Of a stretch of 64,000 nucleotides of DNA, positions 48,316 through 56,826 are shown in pieces. The translations under genes and the position numbers were made by a program. Within the stretch, counting starts at the first letter, position 1. Every line of letters begins with the position of its first letter. Below the pieces are notes generated by a model. That model had not been told where the DNA came from, did not search any database, and saw nothing but the letters and a program-made list of their open reading frames with translations. Source of the stretch: Candidatus Caccalectryoclostridium excrementigallinarum (GTDB taxonomy: Bacteria; Bacillota; Clostridia; Christensenellales; UBA3700); assembly GCA_018714485.1 (NCBI GenBank), contig DVNJ01000001.1:62001-126000 (forward strand), in the 5' to 3' direction.

Positions 48316-49233
48316 ATGCTCGACAAACTTCTTTCTATGACCATAGACTTGATCAGTCACGAAAAGACGACGGCGGGAGCGATCGCCGCACGCCTTGAAC
48401 TTTCCGTGCGCACGGTCTATCGCTACTTGGACGTTTTGAGCGCCGCGGGCATTCCCGTCTATACGCAGAAAGGGCGCGGCGGCGGCATCATGGTAGGAAG
48501 CGAATTCAGGCTCCCCGCGACTTTTCTCACCCGCGAAGAGCTGGACATGACCATCGCCGCCCTCTCCGAGCAAAAAGACCTCAACGCCGCCGTTTCCGCG
48601 CGCGACAAGCTCCTGACGATGAAAAAGCGCCGCCCCGCGGACGTGACGCAATATTATAACGAAAGCTTCGTTGTGGAAAACAGCGACGCGAACAGCAACG
48701 CCGCACTCGCCGACAAGATAAACACCATCGTCGAGAGCAAGCGCAATCGCCGCACGCTGCGCATTTGTTACCATAGCTATTCGGGCGAAAAGACGACGCG
48801 CGACATAGACCCTTATTATCTCGTCTATCACGACGGCAGCTGGTACGTCAACGCCTTTTGCCATTTGCGCAAGCAGATGCGCCTTTTCAAGATCGCGCGC
48901 ATCACTCACCTCACCTATACGGGCGGCGTCTTCCTGCCCGTGAGCAAGCAGAAAACTTACACTTTCGATCTCGAACCGCGCCCGCAGCAGACCGACTTGG
49001 TCATGACCGTAACGCCCGAGGGCAGATACGAAGCGGAGGATTGGCTGGGCGTGGAAAACGTCAAGCCCGCCGAAGACGGCGTCAACTTCCTCGCCGCGGG
49101 GAGCGTCCCCGTCAATGAGGAAACTTTCGCCAAAATAGTCAAATTCGGCAAAAACGCCAAGGTGATCTCTCCAGCGTCCGTGAGGGACGCCGTCAAGAAA
49201 ATGTGCCTTTCCTGCCTCGAAGTCAACGGCTGA
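48316..49233 (+). CDS. HTH/WYL-domain transcriptional regulator
   Basis: TAGAIAARLELSVRTVYRYLDVLSAAGIPVYTQKGRGGGIMVGSEFRLP; WYL region TRDIDPYYLVYHDGSWYVNAFCHLRKQMRLFKIARI. Confidence 0.92.
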   Translation: MLDKLLSMTIDLISHEKTTAGAIAARLELSVRTVYRYLDVLSAAGIPVYTQKGRGGGIMVGSEFRLPATFLTREELDMTIAALSEQKDLNAAVSARDKLLTMKKRRPADVTQYYNESFVVENSDANSNAALADKINTIVESKRNRRTLRICYHSYSGEKTTRDIDPYYLVYHDGSWYVNAFCHLRKQMRLFKIARITHLTYTGGVFLPVSKQKTYTFDLEPRPQQTDLVMTVTPEGRYEAEDWLGVENVKPAEDGVNFLAAGSVPVNEETFAKIVKFGKNAKVISPASVRDAVKKMCLSCLEVNG

Positions 49234-49249
49234 GTCGGCAGATAAACGA

Positions 49250-49277
49250 AAAAAAGACGGCGCGAGCCGTCTTTTTT
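49250..49277. terminator. Bidirectional rho-independent terminator
   Basis: AAAAAAAGACGGC-GCGA-GCCGTCTTTTTT between convergent genes. Confidence 0.88.
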
Positions 49278-49295
49278 ATCACTTTACCGCTTTTG

Positions 49296-50495
49296 TCAAA
49301 GCTTTTCGGCTATCTTTTTGATGAAGTCTTCCGTGTTGAGCTTGACGGCAGGCTTGTCGCTTTCAAAGAGCGGCACGAGGTCGCCCGTCATGAAACCGCT
49401 CTCGATCGTCTCGATCGTCGCCTTCTCGAGCTTTTCGGCAAATTCGACGAGAGGCGCGTTTTTATCCAACTCTCCCCTCTTGCGCAAAGCGCCCGACCAG
49501 GCGAAGATGGTGGCGACGGGATTGGTGGAAGTGGTTTCGCCTTTGAGATATTTGTAATAATGGCGGGTGACAGTTCCGTGCGCGGCTTCGTATTCGTAAT
49601 TGCCGTCGGGGGAAACGAGCACGGACGTCATCATGGCGAGCGAGCCGTAAGCGGTGGCGACCATGTCGCTCATCACGTCGCCGTCGTAATTCTTGCAAGC
49701 CCAGATAAAGCCGCCGCTCGAACGCATGACGCGCGCCACGGCGTCGTCGATGAGCGTATAGAAATATTCTATGCCCGCCTTTTCGAACTTTTCCTTATAT
49801 TCGTTTTCGTAGATCTCGGCAAAGATGTCCTTAAAGGTGTGGTCGTAAGTCTTGGAGATGGTGTCCTTGGTGGCGAACCATACGTCCTGCCTGACGTCGA
49901 GCGCGTAATTGAAGCAGCAGCGCGCGAAGCTCGCGATGCTCTTTTCGGTGTTATGCATGCCGAGCACAATGCCGCCGCTTGCGGAAAAATCGAAGATCTC
50001 GATCTCGCGCCTGCCCTTTTCGTCTTCGATCACGAGCTTTGCCTTTCCGCCCTTGCTCACCTTGCTCTCCACGTCGCGGTAGATGTCGCCGTAAGCATGC
50101 CTTGCCATGGTGATGGGGCTTGTCCAGCCGGGAACGTAAGGCTTGATGCCCTTGACGAGAATGGGCGCGCGGAAGACCGTTCCGTCCAAGACCGCCCTGA
50201 TCGTGCCGTTGGGGCTTTTCCACATACAGGAAAGGTTATATTCCTCCACGCGCTGGGCGTTGGGGGTTATCGTGGCGCATTTCACGCCGACGCCGTATTT
50301 TTTGATAGCTAAGGCGGCTTGCGTCGTCACTTCGTCCTTGGTCTCTTCGCGGTGGACAAGTCCGAGGTCGTAATACTCGCAGTTCAATTCCACATAGGGC
50401 TTTATCAGAATGTCTTTGATCTGCTGCCAGATGACGCGGGTCATCTCGTCGCCGTCCATTTCCACGAGCGGAACGCTCATTTTGATCTTTTCCAT
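49296..50495 (-). CDS. icd: NADP-dependent isocitrate dehydrogenase (eukaryotic-like family)
   Basis: VEMDGDEMTRVIWQQIKD, WKSPNGTIRAVLDGTVFRAPI, YEAAHGTVTRHY. Confidence 0.95.
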   Translation of the reverse strand: MEKIKMSVPLVEMDGDEMTRVIWQQIKDILIKPYVELNCEYYDLGLVHREETKDEVTTQAALAIKKYGVGVKCATITPNAQRVEEYNLSCMWKSPNGTIRAVLDGTVFRAPILVKGIKPYVPGWTSPITMARHAYGDIYRDVESKVSKGGKAKLVIEDEKGRREIEIFDFSASGGIVLGMHNTEKSIASFARCCFNYALDVRQDVWFATKDTISKTYDHTFKDIFAEIYENEYKEKFEKAGIEYFYTLIDDAVARVMRSSGGFIWACKNYDGDVMSDMVATAYGSLAMMTSVLVSPDGNYEYEAAHGTVTRHYYKYLKGETTSTNPVATIFAWSGALRKRGELDKNAPLVEFAEKLEKATIETIESGFMTGDLVPLFESDKPAVKLNTEDFIKKIAEKL

Positions 50496-50526
50496 AGTTG
50501 TCTCCGTAAATTTGATACAGACAATA

Positions 50527-51642
50527 TTATATATGTCCGCCGCCCGTTTTGCAAGCGTTTACGCCTTGAGAATAAAGCCTGAGCACGTTTGAGGAAAATT
50601 CGCCGCGCCGCTCCCCCGTGTCCGCGCATGCCTCTTCGATGAGAATGTCCATCAACCGACAGCCGTCTATGCCCTTGTCCGTGAAGAGATAATCCGCGAG
50701 CGAGCCGGGAACGGTGTTGGCTTCGTTGAGATATATCTTCCCGCCTTTGTCGATGAGAAAGTCAAAGCGCACCACTCCCCTCATTTCCAGCTCCTTATAG
50801 GCAGTTGCTGCGGCGTTTTGCACGGCGGCGCAGCTTTCTTCCGATAACTTCGCGGGAAACTCCCTGCCGCACGCGCTCATCTTGCCGCCCGAGAGATATT
50901 TGTCCTCATAGGTCAGTATCTCGCTCCTGCTCAGCGGTCTTTCGGGCGAAGAGACGATGATCTCGCCGCGGCTTTTGACGCAGGCGCAGTTGATCTCGGT
51001 GAAATCTTCCAGCGCGCGCTCGATGAGTACGAGCGGATCGAACTCAAACGCGACCGCGAGCGCTTCGTCAAGCTCGCTTTCGCTGCGCGCCACGCCTATG
51101 CCTATGGACGAGCCTTGACGCGCGGGCTTGACGATGACGGGATAACCTATCTCTTTTGCGTATGCGTGCGCCTGCTCTTCGCCGCCGCGCTCCACCTTTG
51201 CCGCCGAAAGCACGTCTATGCCCAAAGAGGCGAAAACGCTCTTTGAAGTTATCTTGTTCATGCAGACGGCGGACGCCTCCACCCCGGGCGAGGTATAAGG
51301 AATGCCGCAAAGCTGCAAAAAGCCCTGCAAGACGCCGTTTTCCCCTTCGGCGCCGTGAGCGCAGATGAGCGCGCAGTCTATCTTCGCTATCCTGCGAACG
51401 AAACTCCCGCCCCGACAAAGATCTCTGCCCCTGAAAAATACGGGCGCGCCGATGATTTTTTCCGTGATATATGTCTGTATGTCCTCGGCATTATGCGGCA
51501 TGAGCATGCCGCCGCTCTCTTTGAGCATGACGGGATATATCTCGTATTTCGTTTTATCGAGCTTTTCCATTGCCTGCAACGCCGTTATCACGGAAACGTC
51601 TCTTTCGCACGAGCTTCCGCCATAGATCACCGCAATATTCAT
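50527..51642 (-). CDS. ddl: D-alanine--D-alanine ligase
   Basis: VIYGGSSCERDVSVITALQAM, ALICAHGAEGENGVLQGFLQLCGIPYTSPGVEASAVCMNK, NEANTVPGS. Confidence 0.95.
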   Translation of the reverse strand: MNIAVIYGGSSCERDVSVITALQAMEKLDKTKYEIYPVMLKESGGMLMPHNAEDIQTYITEKIIGAPVFFRGRDLCRGGSFVRRIAKIDCALICAHGAEGENGVLQGFLQLCGIPYTSPGVEASAVCMNKITSKSVFASLGIDVLSAAKVERGGEEQAHAYAKEIGYPVIVKPARQGSSIGIGVARSESELDEALAVAFEFDPLVLIERALEDFTEINCACVKSRGEIIVSSPERPLSRSEILTYEDKYLSGGKMSACGREFPAKLSEESCAAVQNAAATAYKELEMRGVVRFDFLIDKGGKIYLNEANTVPGSLADYLFTDKGIDGCRLMDILIEEACADTGERRGEFSSNVLRLYSQGVNACKTGGGHI

Positions 51643-51654
51643 AGTTCCCTCCCG

Positions 51655-53214
51655 TCACAAGTTTTCCGGCATATCGTTTTCGATAAGCAGCACGTCGCCC
51701 TCTCTCAATATGCGAGCGAACAGCTTCTGCGCCCTTTCAAGGCTGCTTTCGATATATATGCGCTCGGGCGGAAAAGCGTGCTTTTCCAAGCCGCGGCGCA
51801 AAAATTCCGCCTTCACGCCGATGAGCACGACGATGTCCGCCACGCACGCGATCTGCTCGCCGAGCGCCGTGTTGAGTTTTTCGTCTGCTTTTCCCGCCTC
51901 GGCGAATCCCTGAGCCGCCACCACCTTTCTGCCCTTGAAGAGCGAAAGCGCGTCGAGAGCCGCCTTAGCTCCGCGAACATTCGAGTTATAGCCGTCATCC
52001 AAAATCGTTATCCCGCCGCGAGTCTTCAAAACTTCCAGCCTGTGCGGCACGGGCGCGATCTCACTTGCGCGCTCGCATAACTCGTTCACGTCCTCGCCCA
52101 AGGCAAGACAGGTCTGCATCGCAAGACAAAAGTTTTCTATATTATGCCTGCCTACGAGCCGCAGAAAACAGCGCCTCTCTTCGCCGCCCGCTTTGAGGAA
52201 AAAGCGGCTCCCCTCCTCGTCAAGCTCGACATCGGAGAAAGAAACGCTGCGCTCTCCCGTGATAAATTTCCGCCTTAACACGCATTTTTTGAACATATCG
52301 GCGCAAAGATCGTCATAGCCGTTGAAGACGGCGATCCCCTTACAGGGAAGAGAATCGATAAGTTCGCCCTTTGTCGCAACAATGTTTTCCAGCGACTTGA
52401 AAGTCTTCAAATGCTGCGGCGCTATCCCTGTGATCACGCCTATTTGCGGACGCACGATCGAGCAAAGGCGGGCGATGTCGCCCCTGCGCCCCGCTCCCAT
52501 CTCGCAGATAAAATACTTCACTCCCTCCGGCATACCGGAGATCGCCTTGCAAACGCCCATGGGCGTGTTATACGAGGCGGGGGTCGCATACGCCCGCTCG
52601 CCGAGCAACGCCGCTATCATGTTTTTCACGCTCGTCTTGCCGTAACTGCCCGTAACGCCTATCACGACAAGCCCGCTCATGCTCTCCAATCTGCGCCGCG
52701 CTCTTTTCACAAAGCGGGAAAATATGAGCGCTTCGAGAGGATAGATAAAAGCGCGCGCCAAAGCCGCCCCGGGCAGAGTCAGGAGGGGGACAAGAAAGAG
52801 CGCCACAAAAGCTCCCTTACCGCTTTCGAATATTACCGCACCTATCTGAGTAAGCAGACGCGCGAGGAAAAAGTCAATGACGAAAAGTGCACAAAGCAGA
52901 CGAACCGCACGCGGCGTAAATTTGAGATGCTGCTTTGATCTAACCCAAGTGCATAAAGTAAACAAGCAGGCGCTCAAGCTGAAAACGCCGAGATAGAGCC
53001 AAAGCGCATATTCGGCGTCAAAGCTTTGCTCAAAGGCGTAAGCCGCCGCCGTGAGCGCCGCCCAGACAAGGGCGAGAAGGGCAAGGCGTAATTGCTCCCG
53101 CGCCGCCTTTTTCCCGAGAGAAAGGCGGTATCCCGCGCGCTGGATATGCCCCAAGGTTTCAAGGGATAATAAAGCCGCCGCCACCGCGGCGACAAACGCG
53201 ATCGCCCATTCCAT
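51655..53214 (-). CDS. murF: MurF-type Mur ligase with N-terminal multi-TM domain
   Basis: Mur ligase centre VIGVTGSYGKTSVKNMIAALLGERAYATPASYNTPMG, ILDDGYNSNVRGAKAALDAL, C-terminal VLLIENDMPENL; the first ~175 aa are several hydrophobic helices. Confidence 0.88.
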   Translation of the reverse strand: MEWAIAFVAAVAAALLSLETLGHIQRAGYRLSLGKKAAREQLRLALLALVWAALTAAAYAFEQSFDAEYALWLYLGVFSLSACLFTLCTWVRSKQHLKFTPRAVRLLCALFVIDFFLARLLTQIGAVIFESGKGAFVALFLVPLLTLPGAALARAFIYPLEALIFSRFVKRARRRLESMSGLVVIGVTGSYGKTSVKNMIAALLGERAYATPASYNTPMGVCKAISGMPEGVKYFICEMGAGRRGDIARLCSIVRPQIGVITGIAPQHLKTFKSLENIVATKGELIDSLPCKGIAVFNGYDDLCADMFKKCVLRRKFITGERSVSFSDVELDEEGSRFFLKAGGEERRCFLRLVGRHNIENFCLAMQTCLALGEDVNELCERASEIAPVPHRLEVLKTRGGITILDDGYNSNVRGAKAALDALSLFKGRKVVAAQGFAEAGKADEKLNTALGEQIACVADIVVLIGVKAEFLRRGLEKHAFPPERIYIESSLERAQKLFARILREGDVLLIENDMPENL

Positions 53215-53914
53215 AAAACACCCCGTTGACAAAATTTCTGATCAAACTCAGCGTCTTATTGACCTCGTCGAGATAACAAAAATGTCCGCCTTCAAGCATG
53301 ACAAGCCGCGAGTTTTTTATCCTCTTGTGCATTTTATGCGCCATATAGGGCGGCGTGTCCCTGTCTTTTTTGCCCCAGATCAGCAATACGGGCTTTTTTA
53401 TGCTGCAAAGAGCGTCGTCCTGATATGTGTTGACGATGTTCACGAAAGTGCGCTTCATGAGCGGCGAGAGCGCCCTAAAATCGGGCGAGCCGCAGTCGGA
53501 CAGATCGCGGCGCAGCAGCTTTTTCAGTGCGTATTTGCATTTTCGGGCAAGTCTTTTCAAGGTCGGACGCGGCTTGACGCCCGCTCCGTCCATGATGACA
53601 AGCGCTTTTATCCTTTGCTCGAGGGCAAGTTCGAGCGCCACTCTGCCGCCGAAGGAATGCGCGATGACGACGACCCGCTCCGCCCTTTCTTTTTCAAGTA
53701 TACTCTTTACTCCGTCTACAAAGTCGTGCAAGAAATAGACATGTTCGGCGCCCGTCTGTCCGTGACCGTAAAAATCGGGCGCGATACAGCGATAGGTGTC
53801 GCTCAAACTGTCGATAAGCGGCATCATCGAGGCGTACGATCCGCCCCAGCCATGCAAAAAAAGAAGGGTTTTTTCGCCCTTGCCCTTGACGATATAGTGC
53901 ATTTGCTCTTCCAT
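53159..53914 (-). CDS. Alpha/beta hydrolase
   Basis: LLFLHGWGGSYASM, VVIAHSFGGRVALELAL (GxSxG), catalytic His context EGGHFCYLDE. Confidence 0.92.
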   Translation of the reverse strand: MEEQMHYIVKGKGEKTLLFLHGWGGSYASMMPLIDSLSDTYRCIAPDFYGHGQTGAEHVYFLHDFVDGVKSILEKERAERVVVIAHSFGGRVALELALEQRIKALVIMDGAGVKPRPTLKRLARKCKYALKKLLRRDLSDCGSPDFRALSPLMKRTFVNIVNTYQDDALCSIKKPVLLIWGKKDRDTPPYMAHKMHKRIKNSRLVMLEGGHFCYLDEVNKTLSLIRNFVNGVFYGMGDRVCRRGGGGFIIP

Positions 53915-53947
53915 ATCATATAAGATATGAAAAAATCGACAATTAGG

Positions 53948-54385
53948 TTAAGTGCAATAAAAATACAAAACGGCATCTTCCTCGCCGTCGTAATATTTTT
54001 TCCTGAGAGAATATTGCTTGAAGGAGAATTTTTCGTAAAGCGCGCGCGCCGCCTTGTTGGAAGAGCGCACTTCGAGATACAGCCGTTCCACTCCCCGCTC
54101 TTTCGCCTTTTCTAGCATATCGCGCATGAGCGCCTTGCCCACGCCCGCGCCGCGCAGGCGGGCGAGCACGGCGATATTGTTCACGTCGCCTTCGTCGAGA
54201 CAATAATAAAAACTGTAATAACCCGCGATCGCGCCTTGTGCCTCGGCGACACGCGCCACGGCGTTGGGAGCGCAGGCGAGCGCGGTGAGCGAGCCCTGCG
54301 ACCATGGCTTTGAAAAAGCCTCGCACTCGATCTCGTAAACGGCGCGCACGTCTTCCGCGCGCATATCCCTGATACTAATTTCCAT
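53948..54385 (-). CDS. rimI: GNAT ribosomal-protein-alanine acetyltransferase (RimI-like)
   Basis: IRDMRAEDVRAVYEIECEAFSKPWSQGSL, NNIAVLARLRGAGVGKALM; next to tsaB. Confidence 0.92.
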   Translation of the reverse strand: MEISIRDMRAEDVRAVYEIECEAFSKPWSQGSLTALACAPNAVARVAEAQGAIAGYYSFYYCLDEGDVNNIAVLARLRGAGVGKALMRDMLEKAKERGVERLYLEVRSSNKAARALYEKFSFKQYSLRKKYYDGEEDAVLYFYCT

Positions 54386-54962
54386 CGGCGAGCCTTTCCG
54401 CCTGCGATTTTTTCAGGTAAAGGGGCGAAAGTGAAGGCACAAAGGCGCCGCTTTGCGCAAGATATTCCGCCGCCGCAGCCATGGTCTCGGCTTTTAAGCT
54501 GCCTTCGTGGCGCACGACCTTGATCTCGAGCGCCGCGATCTCGCTCTCCTGAGCCGCCCCACACTCGCTCATATGCAGCCAATCGCCGTCAAATCGCGCC
54601 AGGTAGCTCTCCGTCGGACGGCATTGCAGCGCGACGGCAAAGCTGCCCTTTTCGCCGAAAGCGCGAACTTGCAGCGAATTGAGCGCGATGATTTTGGCGC
54701 CCGTGGCGCGCGCGAGCGCGTGAGCCGTCGAAACGCCTATGCGGATACCCGTGAAAGATCCCGGTCCGACCACGCATGCGATCGCGTCCAAGTCGCGCAC
54801 GCTTATCCCCGCACGCGACAAAAGCTCGTCGGCAAAAGGCAGAATGAGCGAATTATGTTTTCTGCTGCCCTCGCCGCCGCTGTCTAAGGCGAAAACTTTC
54901 CCTTTTGCGCTCAACGCGAGGGTCAGGACCTTACCCGCGCAGTCAATCGAGAGGATATTCAT
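54375..54962 (-). CDS. tsaB: tRNA t6A biosynthesis protein TsaB
   Basis: [48 protein letters not shown]. Confidence 0.94.
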   Translation of the reverse strand: MNILSIDCAGKVLTLALSAKGKVFALDSGGEGSRKHNSLILPFADELLSRAGISVRDLDAIACVVGPGSFTGIRIGVSTAHALARATGAKIIALNSLQVRAFGEKGSFAVALQCRPTESYLARFDGDWLHMSECGAAQESEIAALEIKVVRHEGSLKAETMAAAAEYLAQSGAFVPSLSPLYLKKSQAERLADGN

Positions 54963-55372
54963 AGCGCCGCCCCCTGTATTTCGATCTCTCTGGGCGCGTC
55001 ACCCGATCCCGAGATCGACACATTTATCACATTTTTCAGATCTTCGAACTTATTCCATTCGATCGCGCAGACGCCCTCTTTGTCGCCGAGATATTCTTCA
55101 AGCCCCAGCTCGTAAAGCTCGCTTGCGTCAGTGACGCGATACATGTCGTAATGATGCAAAGTAAGCCTGCCCTTATAGCTTTTCATAAAGGTGAAAGTCG
55201 GACTGGTCACGACCTCTTTGACGCCGAGCGCCGCCGCAAGCCCCTTTGTGAAAGCGGTCTTTCCCGCCCCGAGGTCGCCCGTGAGCAAAATTATCTCCCC
55301 GCCTTTCAGCGTGCGGGCGAGTTTTTGCGCCAAAGCATAGGTGTCTTCGAGAGTTTTGCAGACAAATTTCAT
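54959..55372 (-). CDS. tsaE: tRNA t6A biosynthesis ATPase TsaE
   Basis: [48 protein letters not shown]. Confidence 0.94.
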   Translation of the reverse strand: MKFVCKTLEDTYALAQKLARTLKGGEIILLTGDLGAGKTAFTKGLAAALGVKEVVTSPTFTFMKSYKGRLTLHHYDMYRVTDASELYELGLEEYLGDKEGVCAIEWNKFEDLKNVINVSISGSGDAPREIEIQGAAL

Positions 55373-55390
55373 AAAACAATTATAATATAC

Positions 55391-55419
55391 TTGACATCTT
55401 AAAGCAATCGTTTCATAAT
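55391..55419 (+). promoter_or_regulatory. Sigma-A-type promoter upstream of FMN riboswitch
   Basis: TTGACA-17-CATAAT. Confidence 0.8.
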
Positions 55420-55426
55420 GAAATCA

Positions 55427-55538
55427 ATCTTTGAGGTCGAGTGAAATTCTCTACCGGCGGTAAAGTCCGCTAACGCCTCCTCGGCGCCGAACGGGTGAAA
55501 TTCCCGTACCGACGGTCAAAGTCCGGACAGGAAAGGAG
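55427..55538 (+). promoter_or_regulatory. FMN riboswitch (RFN element)
   Basis: GTGAAATTCTCTACCGGCGGTAAAGTCCGC...GGTGAAATTCCCGTACCGACGGTCAAAGTCCGGA, immediately upstream of ribU. Confidence 0.95.
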
Positions 55539-55542
55539 TTTT

Positions 55543-56340
55543 ATGAAAAAAATCAAATTCAATGCGCGTTTTGTCGCGTGGACTGCCGTTTTTGCGGCGC
55601 TCGCTGCCGTTTTGCAGCTGCTCGAATTCCATTTGCCGATACTGCCCACTTTCTTAGCTGTGGACTTCTCCGAACTGCCCGCCGTCTTGGCGTCCTTTTC
55701 GCTCGGACCCACGTCGGGCGTCTTGGTCTGCCTGATCAAAAATCTCATCAAGCTCATCACCACGACCACGGGCGGCGTGGGCGAACTTGCGAACTTTTTG
55801 ATCGGCATCTTCTATGTCATTCCCGCGGGATTTATCTATAAATACCGTCATACCTTCGGCGGCGCGGTGATCGGCATGGTCGTCGGCATAGTCTGCTGCG
55901 GACTCATCAGCGTCCCGCTCAATTATTACATAACCTATCCCGTCTACTATAACTTCATGGCTCCGGACGCCATTTTGGGCATGTACCGCGCCATCTATCC
56001 GGGAACAGAGTCCATTCTTCAGGCGCTGTTCATCTTCAACCTGCCCATGACCGCGGGCAAGATGCTCGTCAATTCGGCGATCACGCTTTTGGTCTATAAA
56101 AAACTTTCCAACCTGATAAAGTTCGGCTTCAAGCGCAAGAAAAAAGCGGTCCCCGCGCAGACGGCGGCAGGCAACGTGGGCTGCGCGCAGATCGGAGAGA
56201 AACCTTCTTCGACTCGCACGGCGTCGAGATGCCCTTTTTGCGGCGCGGACTTAGACGCGAAAAACGCTGACGAGTGCCCTTACTGCAAGACAAAATTCGT
56301 CGCGGAAAACAAGCCGGACGAAAGAAAAGAAGACAAATAA
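55543..56340 (+). CDS. ribU: Riboflavin ECF transporter S component with C-terminal zinc ribbon
   Basis: Multi-TM VDFSELPAVLASFSLGPTSGVLVCLIKNLIKLITTTTGGVGELANFLIG; C-terminal CPFCGADLDAKNADECPYC. Confidence 0.92.
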   Translation: MKKIKFNARFVAWTAVFAALAAVLQLLEFHLPILPTFLAVDFSELPAVLASFSLGPTSGVLVCLIKNLIKLITTTTGGVGELANFLIGIFYVIPAGFIYKYRHTFGGAVIGMVVGIVCCGLISVPLNYYITYPVYYNFMAPDAILGMYRAIYPGTESILQALFIFNLPMTAGKMLVNSAITLLVYKKLSNLIKFGFKRKKKAVPAQTAAGNVGCAQIGEKPSSTRTASRCPFCGADLDAKNADECPYCKTKFVAENKPDERKEDK

Positions 56341-56345
56341 GCGCG

Positions 56346-56373
56346 AAAAAGCGGGGCACGCCCCGCTTTTTTC
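56346..56373 (+). terminator. Rho-independent terminator (possibly bidirectional)
   Basis: AAAAAGCGGGG-CACG-CCCCGCTTTTTT. Confidence 0.88.
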
Positions 56374-56419
56374 AAGCCGAAAGTCATTCGCTTTGCCGAT
56401 TTTTTGCGCCGCGCCCGTT

Positions 56420-56779
56420 TTATTCGAGTATTCCCGCCCTCTTCAAGGCGTTGCCGATGAGGCGGCGCACTTCTTCTTCGGACAAGTCGGACTCGGACGC
56501 CTTTTTCGCAAGATAGAAAATGTCGCTGTCCGTACTTATCACGACTTCGCGGCAGGAAAATTCTTCCTTGACCGCCTGCTTCAAAGCGTTCTTATATGCC
56601 TGCGCCTCAGAACGCCCGAACATGGGGCGGACTTTGGCGGCAACGAGCGCAATGTCTTCATACATCACGCAATATGCCTCTTCCACGCCTTCATAGGCGC
56701 AGACGAACTGCGTCAGATCCGCGTCGAAGAGCGCGCATGGCAAGGACGCAAAACTCACTATCGCCATCAAAGTATTCAT
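56420..56779 (-). CDS. Hypothetical protein, distantly YhcN/YlaJ-like
   Basis: EEAYCVMYEDIALVAAKVRPMFGRSEAQAYKNALKQAVKEEFSCREVVISTDSDIFYLAKKA. Confidence 0.55.
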   Translation of the reverse strand: MNTLMAIVSFASLPCALFDADLTQFVCAYEGVEEAYCVMYEDIALVAAKVRPMFGRSEAQAYKNALKQAVKEEFSCREVVISTDSDIFYLAKKASESDLSEEEVRRLIGNALKRAGILE

Positions 56780-56826
56780 GAAAGCAATATGCGCAAATAA
56801 AAAATATTTATCCGCGAGCGAAAAAT

